In this document: positions 33,408 through 44,122 of the stretch, one piece after another
Numbering within the stretch: position 1 is the stretch's first letter
Layout: every line of letters starts with the position of its first letter
Source: Bagarius yarrelli
Lineage: Eukaryota; Chordata; Actinopteri; Siluriformes; Sisoridae
DNA length: 64,000 nucleotides
Assembly (NCBI GenBank): GCA_005784505.1
Contig: VCAZ01000008.1
Location: 7,055,763-7,119,762 of the forward strand
Direction of reading: 5' to 3'
Notes under the pieces: generated by a model
What the model was told of the DNA's origin: nothing
Seen by the model: the letters and a program-made list of their open reading frames with translations, nothing else
Database searches by the model: none
Translations under genes and position numbers: made by a program

Positions 33408-33655
33408 AGATGGCGGCGCGGCAGTAGCACACAGCAGCCACTCCGGATCCATGATAGTGCTATGCACTTCATGTTGCAAAGGAATTTATTCTTTAGTCTT
33501 TGGCTCTGTGTTGTTCTATTATGTGGCTATTTGTTGTTTTGTGTAATTCTGTTTTGTAGCACTAGGGGGTCCTGGAGAAACGTTGTTTCTTTTCACTGTT
33601 ACTGCATCTGCTATATATCGTTGAAATGACAAAAAAACCTCCTGAACTTGATCTG
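33408..33655 (+). mobile_element. Short retroposon, nearly complete
   Basis: It starts CAAGATGGCGGCGCGGCAGT, continues with CACTAGGGGGTCCTGGAGAA, ACGTTGTTTCTTTTCACTG and CTGCTATATATCGTTGAAAT, and ends TGACAAAAAAACCTCCTGAA. This is the + strand form of the family found inverted at 7676-8100, whose 3' tail is TGACAATAAAAGCTT. The overlapping ORFs at 33196-33629 are incidental. Confidence 0.7.
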
Positions 33656-34019
33656 ATATGTCACGCAACCATTTAAAAGTTCATTTTGCTTAGCTTCATG
33701 TTCAGGGGTTATAAAAATGGAAAGTCGCCACAAAATAGACATTTTTTGCAAAGTGCAAATTGCTGAATCTGTAGAGTAAATTGTAACATTGAGTAAAGTC
33801 AGTTTTTTGTTCCCTATAAGCTTATTGTTATAGCTATATAATAGTGTGCGGACTAAAGCATCACATCAGTTTTTTTTAGGCATGCCATTTAAAAAGCTAT
33901 ACACACACTAACGTCTCCTGGAGATATTTAGAGTAACCTTTAAAATCAGTGCACCGCCATTTAACACCTCTAATCCAGCACATGGACACTTCACTTTAGT
34001 ACTTCTATTAATATCTGTA

Positions 34020-34325
34020 TAAACATATCCATTCTTCTGTTATCCATGTGCAGATACTTTTTCTGGTGTATGTACTGTATATACATATCTTATACTTTAT
34101 AGCCATATTTTTATTTCATACTACATATCCTATACTTTATAGTTATATTTTATACTTTTAACACATTTTTATTTATTTTCATTTCATTTCATTTTATTTC
34201 GTTTTTTTAATTTTTACACACTCTTACTTTTAATGTTTATATGTTGGACAGCAGTACGAAGCATTTCACTGTGTGTTGTACTGTATGATTATGTAAGTGA
34301 CCAAAAAAATATGAATTTGAAGTTG
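34020..34325 (+). mobile_element. LINE 3' end
   Basis: TTTATATGTTGGACAGCAGT, ACGAAGCATTTCACTGTGTG and TGTACTGTATGATTATGTAA then GACC...ATATGAATTTGAA form the 3' end of a fish LINE whose complement appears at 50860-51060 (AAATTCAAATTCAAATTTTA, GCAGTGAACTGCTTTCTACG). Confidence 0.68.
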
Positions 34326-34379
34326 GAGGACTAAAAGGCAGCAGGTTTGAACAGGGACTTCCCTAAAATTAACTCCTCA

Positions 34380-34845
34380 CACTTATTAAATCTTTCTTTC
34401 ATTCTTTCTGTCTTTATTTCCTGTTCTTGTTATTTTCCCTTTTACTTATTTTCTTACCTATTTAATCTAATTTCCTTCCTTTCCTTATTCCTTCCCTCCT
34501 TCCTTCCTTTTTCCCCATTTGATTCTTTCTCTCTTCCTACCATCCTTTTTTTTCCCCGTCCTTCCGCATTTTCCAGATTTCTTCCTTTTCCAATCTTTTC
34601 TTTCTTCCTTACTTACCTATTTCATTCTTTCCCTCCTCCTTTTATCCTTTTCCCTCCTTACCCATTTCTTTTCTTTTTCCATATGTCCTTACCCATTTCC
34701 TTATTTTTTTACCCATGTCCTTACGTCCTTCCCTCTTTCTTTCATTCTTCTTTACATATTTCCTTTCTTTATTGTTTCCCTCTCACCTTACTCCCTATTT
34801 CCTTCTTTTTTTTCTATCTTTCTTTCTTTCTTACTTTTTTTAATA
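34380..34845 (+). repeat. Polypyrimidine tract (CTTT/CCTT-rich)
   Basis: About 465 bp, almost entirely C and T on the + strand, with recurring TTACCCATTTCCTT words. It encodes Phe/Leu/Ser low complexity in two frames, which are not genes. It has a purine-rich counterpart at 35625-36230. Confidence 0.93.
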
Positions 34846-34884
34846 GTAATGCATATGAAATATGTATATTGTTTTAAATGTGCA

Positions 34885-34903
34885 CACACACACACACACA
34901 CAC
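34885..34903. repeat. (CA)n microsatellite
   Basis: About ten CA units. Confidence 0.9.
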
Positions 34904-35624
34904 TGAAATGACAACCTTTTTGATCACTTGCATTTAAGTCAAATACATGGATACCATGGACATTCACACATTCACACACAAACCTGAAAAAAAGATTATG
35001 CATTCATCCTGTCTGTATTTCTTTCACCTTTTACTTTTTGGCAAGCATTTTATCTACCTTTTTCCCTCTTTCTCTATTTCCTCCTCTCGCTAACCCTTAT
35101 TCTATTTCTTAAAATCTATTCTGCTCTTGTTCAACAAAGAGCGACTTTGGCTCAGACTAAAAAAGCTCCAAATCCTCTTTCTTCATGGCAATCTTTGTCC
35201 AGCTAAAGCCATTTTTATACCACTCTCACGTCTCTCTCTCTCGCTTGATAACATAATGTTCACAGGGTTGGTTATGTAAAAAGGTTTGTAAAGTGATGCA
35301 TGCATGCAGAAGGGGTGATATGCTAGAGGGCAGAATAAATAGATGGACCCATATGGTCCACTGTATGCCTTAACTCTGGAAGGAGTAATTAAAAAAGCCA
35401 ACATCATAGACAGAACAGAATGTTAAATCTGATTATTATATCATTATGCATCTGCCTAATACTCAGGGTCAGGATGGCTCTGGAGTCTGTCCTTAAAATT
35501 CTGTTTGTAATGTAAAAATACATTCTGAATGACATGTAGGACACTAGACATCTACTTTCATACACACATTCACACCTCTGGGCAAGTCCTGAGTCTCTGG
35601 ATGTTAATTTATTATATTAGGGTG
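34904..35624. other. Intronic spacer between the two asymmetric tracts
   Basis: No repeat or exon recognised. It separates the pyrimidine and purine tracts by about 0.8 kb. Confidence 0.35.
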
Positions 35625-36230
35625 GAAAGAAATAAGTTACGAAGGAAGGAATTGAGTAAGGAAAGAAGAAAAGAAAGTAGTAGAGAAAGAAGGAAAAAAG
35701 AGTAGGAAGGAAGGAAAGAAGCTGGGAAGGCAGGAAGGAAAAAAGGAAAAAAAAATGTAAAACAGGAAGGAAGGAATTGGGTAAGGAAGAAAAAACGGGG
35801 TAGTAAGAAAGACAGGAAATGGTTAAGCAAAGAAGGAAATAGGGAGGAAGGTAAGAAAGGAACAACGTAGGAAGGTAATGAGTAAAGAATCAAGAAAGAT
35901 AAGGAAATGCATAAAGAAGGAAGTAAGGAATGTGGATAAGGATGTAAGAAATTGAGTAAGGACAAAAGGAAAATAAAAAGAAATCAAAAATCAAGGAAGG
36001 AAGAAAAATTAATAAAAAGAGGAAGTAAAGAATAAAGTTTTAAAACCTTTCCCTTTCCTTCCGACCTTTTCTCGTTTTGTTTTGATTCGGGACACCGTGT
36101 TCGGTTTAAAGCAACCTCGGAAGAAAGAAATAAGGAAGAAAGGAAAAAGTAGGAAATGGGTAAGGAAGTAAGTCAAAAGGAAAATGCAAAAAACAAGAAC
36201 ATTTGAAGAAAAGAATGAATGAAAGATAGA
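35625..36230 (+). repeat. Polypurine tract (GGAA/AAAG-rich)
   Basis: Purine-rich on the + strand with AAGGAAGGAA and GGAAATGGGTAAGGAA words, interrupted by about 90 bp of ordinary sequence at 36035-36120. It is the approximate reverse complement of the motif types at 34380-34845. Minus-strand ORFs are low complexity only. Confidence 0.92.
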
Positions 36231-36597
36231 TTTAAAGTTTTTTTTTATTTGTTTTTAATCTGTTGTTCTAGTAGGTTTTAGTAGCTCTACAGTCTCTATA
36301 AGGAAGTCTATAACAGTCACCACCTGTGTGCTATATATGTGTGCTATATGTGTCTTTGGGCATCGTTCTAACAGGACTGGAAAAAAAAGCTGTAGAACAT
36401 TTCTGTCCTGCTGATTTATTCCTCCATTTCTGTTTATTTGCTGATGCTGCTGTTTGTTATGTCAAATTTAAATCCAGGTACCGTGTGACTGGATCATGCT
36501 TGTTTACCGGCACGAGATGAACAAAGTATGGGAATTTTTCTCTTTGTGTGTGGGTGTGTGTGTGTGTATGTTATTTACAGCAGCATAGCAACCTTAT

Positions 36598-36599
<2 letters not shown>

Positions 36600-36639
<40 letters not shown>

Positions 36640-36640
36640 C
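36600..36640. repeat. (GATA)n microsatellite
   Basis: Ten uninterrupted GATA units. Confidence 0.97.
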
Positions 36641-36999
36641 CGACATTAAAATGTCCCAAAGAAGATCACACACAGGGTGATGTGTCTGCTATTACTACAC
36701 ATTGCTGCAGCACTATATTGTTCTATACAGCTGTTAGTAATGAAGGAGGAAAGCAAGTGTCCCTACGACTGAGAGTGTGTATCGATTGTGTAGGATGGAT
36801 GAGCGAGCGCTTAGAAGAAGCGGCCCACTTAAGCATCAGCAAATAATAAAGATACCCCTAAGGCTAGAGCAATTAAAGGGCTTCAATTTGTGCTAACAGC
36901 TTTAATTCATTTCGAGCACAAGACAACAAACTGTGTGTATGTGTGTGAGTGGTTGCACTGAGGACTTTTAATTACTGGTTAAAGCGTCAGCTGTGGAAA

Positions 37000-37005
37000 C
37001 ACATC

Positions 37006-37034
<29 letters not shown>
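37000..37034. repeat. (CA)n microsatellite
   Basis: About 16 CA units followed by CATACATACATG. Confidence 0.95.
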
Positions 37035-37037
<3 letters not shown>

Positions 37038-37154
37038 TACATGCACACATTAAAATCTCGTAAAAACTCTAATATTGTAATAATAAAAAAATAATCTAAA
37101 CTTGATGTCCCTATTATTGTAACTTTTATCGGATATACAAACGTACTTATTTTA

Positions 37155-37440
37155 TTTGTGGTAAAGTAACAGCTCAGTGGTTATCCAGGGAAATTGGGGT
37201 TAAGGGCCTTGCTTAGGGGCCCATTAGTGGTAAATTTGTGGTGCAGGGAATCAAACCCAGAATTTTTTTGTTTTGAGTCCAACACCTAAACCACTGAGTG
37301 TTGAATTACGGTTCAGAGGATTATAGGTTCGATTCCCACCACCACTAAGCTGCCACTGTTAACCCTTAATTGCTTAATTGGATAAAAAATAAGTTGTAAA
37401 TTGCTCTAAAAAGGGCGTCTACCATGCCAGAAATTTTAAT
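37155..37440 (+). mobile_element. SINE-A split by an inverted SINE-A
   Basis: The head GTAACAGCTCAGTGGTTA is at the left. The rest of the same + strand element resumes at about 37300 (TGTTGAATTACGGTTCAGAG, TAGGTTCGATTCCCACCACC, ACTAAGCTGCCACTGTTAAC, GGGCGTCTACCATGCC). Between them lies a minus-strand copy. The halves join logically between GTGGTTA and the expected GGTGTTG. Confidence 0.8.
37181..37300 (-). mobile_element. Inverted SINE-A inside another SINE-A
   Basis: Read on the + strand: ATTGGGGTTAAGGGCCTTGC, TTAGGGGCCCATTAGTGG, GTGGTGCAGGGAATCAAACC and CCAACACCTAAACCACTGAG, i.e. the head and body of SINE-A in reverse complement without its 3' tail. Its end TAAACCACTGAG faces the outer element's CTCAGTGGTTA, giving a potential hairpin. 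Confidence 0.8.
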
Positions 37441-37985
37441 GTAATATTAATATTAAGTCTTAAATCTTACTCCACACCAAATCTAGACAGTTAATGTCTG
37501 GTCATCTTGTGCCTTCCCCCACACTGTACAGAGCAGTTTTATGATTTAGGGGTTTCTGACAGCTCCTGGTTCACCAATCTATTCTTATTTCTCATCAGCA
37601 AAGCTGACAACCTTTACGGTTTGACATGTCATGCTTTCTGAGATGATTTTCTGTTTATGTCAGGTGAAAAGTAGTGACTTCCTGTTTTGACGTCCATGAC
37701 TTGGACATGACTGTTAGCTCCCATCTGGCAATTCTTCTCACGAACAAGGGTTTATCACCCTCAGAACTACTGCTCTCTCAGACTTTTTTTTAACAGAGCC
37801 CAGTACTCTGCTGCGAGACGGTAATTCGGAGATGTGACAAACTGCGGCTCATTTTTTTGGATTGGATTGGCTTGTAATTGGAGCTTTGTAAAGAGGAAGC
37901 ATTTTTACTAGTCCGACTCTGTTTTTGGGCACATTGTATAGGTACAATTTACCATAAATTATATTAATAGCACCAAACATAAAAC
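37441..37985. other. Intronic sequence, no gene
   Basis: No exon or classified repeat. Confidence 0.35.
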
Positions 37986-37989
37986 TTTG

Positions 37990-38880
37990 CATCAGTTTCT
38001 CAAAACCTGAAACTCACCACATGCAGTAAAATGCTTTATTCGTCTGTCTGTCACATGTAAGTAAAAAGTGTGTTCAAATAAAAGTATAAATAAATAATAA
38101 AAAATAAGTACAAGTGTAGAGGTAGTATGGTATAAAAGTGACCCAGTATAGATTGTCACTAAAGTGTGCCAGAAGAAGTGTGCATTGAGAATTGTGCAGA
38201 GAGATGAAACAGAGAAAGAAAGTATTAAGTGCTCGATTTTACCTGGTTTACTCCAGATAGCCTGCAAGAAGAAGCTTCTCCTCATTATCTCTGTGTTTGA
38301 CTTTAAAGATCGGAAGCGCTTTTCTGAACGCAGCAGAGAAAAAAGTCCAATGTTAGGATGGCTGAGGTCCTTCACAATCCTCCTGGCCCTGGTCAGGCAC
38401 TGCTTGTTATAGATGTCCTGCAGGACAAGGAGCTCGGTGTGGATGCCCCACCTTCTAGAGGGCTCACCTGTCCTGCTTGGTGCTGTTCCATTGACGCTTC
38501 CATTGACGCTACTCGCTCTTGATGAAGTCGTTAGCACCTGACAGGGTAGTTTAAGCGTTTCAGGTGTTATAGACGCTGCCGGCCCTTCCTCACCAGAATG
38601 TCCATGTGACAGGCCCAAGACAGGTTGGTATGACCGCTCCTGCGTTGTACTGAAGTCCACTCTTAACTTCTTATTCTTGCTGGCGTTCAGAAGTAGGTTG
38701 TTTTTTCCTGCACCATTTTCTGTAGGTGGGTGGTTTTGTTGTTGTTGGAGAACAGGCCCACCACAACAGTGTCGTCGGCAAGCTTAATGGTGGTGGAGTT
38801 GAAAATGGCTTCACAGATATATGTGTACAGTGAGTACAGCAGGGGGCTCTCCTTTTTTAAAAAGCACAGTTTAATTCAGA
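37990..38880 (-). mobile_element. LINE relic with C-terminal reverse-transcriptase fragment
   Basis: A 222-codon minus-strand frame (38660 to 37992) carries VDFSTTQERSYQPV and, after a deletion, LQDIYNKQCLTRARRIVKD, SHPNIGLFSLL, KRFRSLKSNTE and RRSFFLQAIW: the spacing typical of the end of a fish LINE ORF2. A weak RT active-site-like ADDTVVVGL can be read upstream on the minus strand around 38750-38790. The 3' untranslated part continues to about 37990 with AATAAAGCATTTTACTGCA. It is a dead copy, not a host gene. Confidence 0.82.
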
Positions 38881-39155
38881 CATTTATGTAGATACAAGTT
38901 TAAAGCTTCAGTTAATGTTTCTTAAAAACAAAATTAAGAATTTAAGTGTAAGGCTTTGGCAACGGCATGATTATTACCTCGAAATGTAAAAAAAATATCA
39001 CATCAGCACCAACAGTTCACATTTGGAGAAATGTTTAGCCTTTCATTTTTCATTTTTAGCCTTTTTTAAATGGTCAAAATCTATAATACGGTAATTCAGT
39101 ATGCTAGCGCTTGACCAATATTGTTTTTTAAGAGCCAATACAGATTATTTGCAAT
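38881..39155. other. Intronic sequence, no gene
   Basis: AT-rich, unclassified. Confidence 0.35.
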
Positions 39156-39390
39156 TGTCAAGAACTGTGATTGTCAAGAATATGGGGAACGTTACCTTAC
39201 CAACCCACCAGAGGGCAACATTGGGACTTGTCTTAATTAGTTATTGTTCCGATTGTCCCTGTGGAAGTCTTGTTATGTGTTACCCTGTCATGTCATCACG
39301 CCCGAACTGTCTGGGTGCGACACTTCAACGCTTTGGAGTTCCGCCTTTTGCGTTCCGTAAACATCCTGTTATTAATTAAACATAGAAACT
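39156..39390 (+). mobile_element. Possible LTR fragment
   Basis: TGTCAAGAATATGGGGAACG, CACCAGAGGGCAACATTGG and a GC-richer stretch ending GTTATTAATTAAACATAG resemble the start and end blocks of the fish LTRs at 5.2 and 9.1 kb, though clearly shorter. Tentative. Confidence 0.4.
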
Positions 39391-40069
39391 AGAAAATTGA
39401 TTTTTGTTCATCTGTGAATCAATTTAGAATCATCCATGTCCCCTTCACTAAAAGTAGACTGTTCATGTTTTGTCTTTTTTTCTTCAGTTTCTTTTATACT
39501 AATGCCCTAATTCTAACTAACAATTATTTTTAATATTTTTTAGAAAAAAAAACAAAAAAACAATAGTTTTCCAATAACAAAACTGCGTAGTGTCGCTATC
39601 TGCTGTTATTTTTTTGGGGTGTTTATTGTGTGGAATTTTTACTGACGGCCCTTCCTTCAATGCAATAACTACTTGGCGTGTTTGCCTAAAGTCTAATGAG
39701 TCTGACTAGAAGAGGGCTAATGTAGGAGTGTTTTCACAGAGAAGTTCTAATTTCTTTAACAAGAGTAGATCTTTTATGTAGTTTTTTATACACAGAGTTG
39801 TAAAAACAGACTCGTTCTGGTCATTAGAGCTAGTTTATTTACAGTAAAGAGAGGAATCAGAGGGTAAATCTGTATTTATTACATATTGTTTGTTTGATTT
39901 AAGACAAAAAGTCAAAGACAAATCAGAAAACTTAAAATTATAAAGTATCTATAAATTTTTAAAATATACATACAATATATAGATACTAAAATCAATTTTA
40001 CTTAAACTGTTTTAATTCAATTTAGTTCAATTATCCAAGCTTCATTAAGACATGTTGTGTTATGGTTAG
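39391..40069. other. Intronic sequence, no gene
   Basis: AT-rich. No exon or classified repeat. Confidence 0.35.
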
Positions 40070-40345
40070 AGTAAAAGTATGAGAGTGTTTTGCACAGATC
40101 TCTGACTTCAACAGCACTTAATATCTAAAGGATGAACTCGGCTAGAGGAGCATCTGCACCTCAGACCTCTTCTACAATACTATTGTGGCTGAATAATAGT
40201 AAATCCCCAAAGGCTTACTCTAAAATCTAGCTAAAAGCCTTTGCAGAATGCAAAGAGAATGGAATGAGATAGAATGAGACTGTATCAGGAACACAATGTT
40301 TAACACACATATGGATATGGATATGATGGTCAGGGGTACCTTTAT
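40070..40345 (+). mobile_element. Tc1-like transposon fragment, decayed
   Basis: AGAGTGTTTTGCACAGATCT, CTCTGACTTCAACAGCACTT, GCACCTCAGACCTCTTCTAC, ACTATTGTGGCTGAATAATA and GATATGATGGTCAGGGGTAC are in the same order as the better copy at 60890-61246 (GTGTCCTGCACAGTGCCCTG, CACCCCAGACCTCCCC, ACTATTGTAGGTGAATAG, GTGATGGTCAGGG). Confidence 0.65.
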
Positions 40346-40403
40346 ACATTTATTGTGCTTTGCTCTCAAATAAACCGGATTCACCCAAACTTAAATACAT
40401 AAT

Positions 40404-40570
40404 GGTATCTTAGGCTCAGTAGTTAAAATGCTGATTGGATGATTTTGGGTTTAATTCCCAGCACCACCAAGGAGCTACTGCTAGTCAAGTCCCTTAATTT
40501 TTAACTAAGCTAAAAATGTGGTATATGTAAGTCAGTTTGAATAAGGTGGTCTCCTGAATGCCAGGAATGA
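40404..40570 (+). mobile_element. SINE-A, diverged
   Basis: TTAGGCTCAGTAGTTAAAAT, GGGTTTAATTCCCAGCACCA, CCAAGGAGCTACTGCTAG and GTAAGTCAGTTTGAATAAGG appear in order. Confidence 0.75.
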
Positions 40571-42104
40571 AAATGATACTTTGATCATTTTAATAAACAC
40601 ACCCAATGGAACAATCCATTTTTTTCATTGTGAAATAGAAATTATATTAAATAAAGAAAATGTTTTATGTTGCTATCAAAGATGTATTTTTAAACTGACA
40701 TTAATTCTGAATTCACATTTTGGACAGTAAATTAAAAAGGGCTTTGGAGGTTCCTTCAAGTTTTTTTTCGCATTTTTTTTCTCAAATCCCTTTTTTTTAA
40801 CAAGAAATTCTGTTTCATTGTGTGAGCGTAATTAAGAAAGAAAGCTTTGCAATCATTTTCAAACGACCACACGTCAAATCTTTCATTAATGTAAATTATT
40901 AATTAACAATGATGTTTTTACAATATTATATATAGTATATAGAGAAAATTCCACAGACTAATATCCAGCACATTTTATATGCATTAACCTTTTTATAAAC
41001 TGACATGTGAGCTAAGAAGATAATTATTATTCACTTAATAATATTAGCCTCATACAATGCTTTTAATTAATTACATGTGCTATAGCTTAGCAGCAGTGGT
41101 GTTTCACATGATCCGTTTTATCCACTTAAAGGTCTTTAATGTCCAATTAAGATTAATTGGGGAATTAAATTTAGGTTTGTTAAGGTCAGTGCAGATCGCT
41201 ATCCTGGTCAGCAGAACTAAAGCATTTATAATTGAATTTTCTTAGACTATCAGATAGCCATCATAAGCTGGGTTTCCATTTTATAACTTTTTTTTTTTTT
41301 TCAAAGGTCGCAGAAAAAGAAAAGTAAAAAGAAATGCGATTTAGGTGTGTTTTAATCAAGTTGTACAAGCAGCTGACTTTAGTATTAGTAACCATCCGTA
41401 AATAAAACAAGGCTATCATAATGAAGCGGAGAATAGATGATTAGTCACATGGGTTAATATTCGCCATTTCTTAATTTCTTAATGCTTTTCACTTAATTTA
41501 TTTGTATTAAATCTTTTTCCGCAAATGAAAGTCGAAAATTTGTTTTATTTTCATCACTCGTTTGTTATACGATATTTAATAATGCACGTTAACGCAGGGT
41601 GATGGAGACATATTATTATAGAAGCTTCTTTTTCCACCTTTTTTTTCAGCTGCTGATTTTAGTATACATTAATAATAAGAAGATAACTGCTAGAATTTTC
41701 AATATCATATTATATTTTCATTATATATAAATGTTGATATCGGATATGTCTCAATATTAAAAGAAGATGTGAGCAGGTTGTCAAAAAATAGTCGCGATAT
41801 ACAGTCACAAAATCGGAATTGACAGTTCTTGAATAGTAGTTCACAGTCAGTGCCTTGTCAGAAAAGAAGTATGACTGCAAATTGCCCAGAAATCAAGGCA
41901 CAATCATACAAAAAAATGAAATGGATTTCAGTTTTCCTTTGTGAATAAACAGTAGAGCATTTATTCCTTCTCTAATCTGACAAAAATACAAGTCATCTAA
42001 CTTAGTCTTAGGTATTTAGTCATTGGTTTCACGTTAAGATTTCCGCCATTCTCACATGACTTCCCTAAATAACCCCTTAAATAAAATTAAACCAATAATC
42101 GTCT
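40571..42104. other. Intronic sequence, no gene
   Basis: AT-rich with T-runs near 41287-41300. No exon or classified repeat in about 1.5 kb. Confidence 0.35.
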
Positions 42105-42150
42105 GGATAACATTCCAGCAGCTTAGCCACTAGGCTACCACTTCCATCAT
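42105..42150 (-). mobile_element. tRNA-like SINE head fragment
   Basis: On the minus strand GGAAGTGGTAGCCTAGTGGC then TAAGCTGCTGG is a SINE-A-type head. The rest is missing. Confidence 0.5.
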
Positions 42151-42179
42151 TTTCAAATAGCACCTAGAGGTACAATGTT

Positions 42180-42250
42180 TTTTTGACTGTGTACTGCACC
42201 AGCTATAAAAAGTTAAAATGACAATAAAAGCTTCCCGAAACTTGAAAGTT
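42180..42250 (+). mobile_element. Retroposon 3' tail
   Basis: GTGTACTGCACCAGCTATAA, AAAATGACAATAAAAGCTTC and CCGAAACTTGAAAG form the 3' end of the family at 33408-33655. It ends about 120 bp before the first ADGRB exon. Confidence 0.7.
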
Positions 42251-42368
42251 TTGGATTTACATGCTTTATCTATCTATTATATGTTAGTTAATTAATCTGA
42301 TCATTTCATATTAATTAAGATAAATAAACGCATTAGACAGTTGCTGATCTGTCGTTGTTTATATTCAG

Positions 42369-42449
42369 ACTTTGACGATGATGAGCAGAAGGTCAAGACC
42401 CAGAGGCCGAGATCAGCAGATCAGCCAGGAGTGTTCCAAGCCCAAACAG
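42369..42449 (+). CDS. ADGRB (BAI) family gene, linker exon before the first TSR
   Basis: This is an internal exon of 81 nt. A TTCAG acceptor precedes 42369 and the donor is CAG|GTAAGA with GT at 42450. Both flanking introns are phase 1: two bases finish a codon at the start and one base (G) begins the glycine shared with the next exon. The peptide is short, charged and probably unstructured (FDDDEQKVKTQRPRSADQPG, then VFQAQTG) and joins in frame to DPAAEEW of the TSR exon. In the protein it would lie outside the cell between the N-terminal CUB-like region and the TSRs. The acceptor's pyrimidine tract is weak. Because 81 nt is a multiple of 3, skipping it would keep the frame. Confidence 0.85.
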
Positions 42450-44122
42450 GTAAGAGCTAGACTGCTTTCATTTTATATATGTTTTAATCTTTATTATTTA
42501 AAAAATAGTCAAATTTAGGAAAAAAAAAAATTAAAAGCCTTGATAATGCCACCTCACAGCATTTACATCCCAGCCTCCAACTATTCCCTCGAGGATAGAG
42601 AGGAAGATGAGGATCTGACTCACCCGCATGCAAATAAACATGTAATGCAATTATAAAACGTGCAATTAATTCGATTTGGCCAGTCACCTTCTGATGTTGC
42701 CTCGATGCAAGGACATTTCGGGAATGACACGAAGAGTCCTGAGATCAGTGCCTGTTGGCACGTGTTACCCTGCTGGTGTGGCTGTGTCCCAATGCCACCT
42801 TCAAGGAAGCTGTATACTCCAGGCAATGTGAAAGGCAAAGCAATGTGAGGCATCGAAACACAAGCAAAGAAAGCACTGGCCCAGGGCATATGGCCTCTCT
42901 CAGAGCTGCCGAGTCCAATTAACTTCTGTGTTCTCTCTTTGCTTTAAACTAATCAACAAAACACAGAAGTCTGGCACTTGGGCTTCTGTGTGATGTAATG
43001 TTGTGTGTAAAGGATGACCTTAAAAATGGAAAGGATTAAGTACAATATATTGTGGATAGTATATAAAAAATATAAAAAAATATTAATACTGGAAAAGTCC
43101 TACAATTCCTATAATTCAACTTCCTGTTGAATAAATAAATTATTCATCAGAACGTTATAAAGTACACTTAACCTGGTTTAATCTTTATTAAACATCCACT
43201 ATATCCCCCTGAGACCCCATGCATTGACGTCTGTCTTTTGTAGTGGACGTATTGGTTTTATAAAGGTTTTTCTATGTCTATTTTGTCAATTTTAGCTGTA
43301 CTGTACATAGGACATCCTGTTATTTTTTAGTTATATGTCATTTGATTGGCTGAAATGCTAGAAACATCCATAGGTATAGGAATAAGCATGTCTTATGGAC
43401 TTTCTTTTTAAATTAAAAAGGTCATGGGATTTTTTTCCCTTGGTTCACAGGATATAGACAAAATTGTTCAATTTTATTCTTACTCTTATTCCTATAAGAT
43501 CCTCCACGACTGAAGAGATGCTTTTAGCCAAATTTAAAGTAAAGTGATATCAGTTCATTCCAATAGTTTTCTATAATTTTAAGGAGCTTAAAATATGACA
43601 AAATTATTTGAATTATAATAGTAGAAATTTGTACTAGTGGCTAAGTGTAATTTAACAAAACTGAATATTATGTGGCAAGAGAAATGGTGGCTCAGTGGTT
43701 AAGGTGTTGGACTGATACCAGTAAGACCGGGGTTAGATAGCACCACTAAGCCACCACTGTTGGGCCCCTGAGCAAGGCCCTCAACCCCCATTGGCTCAAT
43801 TGTATATAAGAGATAAATGTAAATTGCTCTTGATACGGATGTCTGCCAAATAGTTTTAAATATTGAACACATGGAATTTTAGACATTTAATATTCAAGTT
43901 CCAGTTTTCAAGGTGAAGAAATTTGGGACATTCAATTGAATGTTAAAAAATGAAAACTGCAGAATTCAGATCCCAAATGATTCTTAATTTATAACATTTT
44001 ATGGTTTATCTTTATATGTTAACGCTTTCAGAATGTGAAACATTATATAATCAGTCTCTGATGTTTATTTTAAATATCGTACCACCGTGTCTATAAACCT
44101 TTTTTTGTACTTTCTCTCATAG
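42450..44122 (+). other. ADGRB intron, 1673 bp
   Basis: This phase-1 intron with GTAAGA donor and a TTTTTTTGTACTTTCTCTCATAG-type acceptor (AG at 44121-44122) separates the two exons. The first ~550 bp (to about 42980) are of higher GC and repeat-free, with ORFs on both strands that lack splice context. A SINE-A lies at 43678-43862. Confidence 0.82.
43678..43862 (+). mobile_element. SINE-A inside the ADGRB intron
   Basis: AGAAATGGTGGCTCAGTGGT, TAAGGTGTTGGACTGATACC, CCACCACTGTTGGGCCCCTG, AGCAAGGCCCTCAACCCCC and a diverged tail GCTCTTGATACGGATGTCTG. It inserts in the sense direction about 260 bp upstream of the TSR exon. Confidence 0.87.

Larger units (their letters stand above)
36231..37150. 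other. Intronic sequence, partly repeat-free
   Basis: It contains the GATA and CA microsatellites listed separately. The part at about 36780-36960 (GCTAGAGCAATTAAAGGGCT, CAGCTTTAATTCATTTCGAG, TTTTAATTACTGGTTAAAGC) is rich in TAATT homeodomain-type words and has no repeat signature. It is a conserved-noncoding candidate only. Confidence 0.4.

Noticed and set aside
34347..34877. 176-residue hydrophobic ORF as a membrane protein
   Set aside because: It is produced by a polypyrimidine tract, which codes Phe/Leu/Ser/Pro in any frame. The same applies to 35612-35965 on the minus strand.
37992..38660. 222-residue minus-strand ORF as a host gene
   Set aside because: Its motifs (VDFSTTQ, LQDIYNKQCLTRARRIVKD, RRSFF) are those of a LINE ORF2 C-terminus, with internal deletion and a LINE 3' end downstream.
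42484..42889. Additional ADGRB exon between the two called exons
   Set aside because: The region is GC-richer, but its + strand frame has no phase-compatible splice pair, and the two flanking exons already join in frame.
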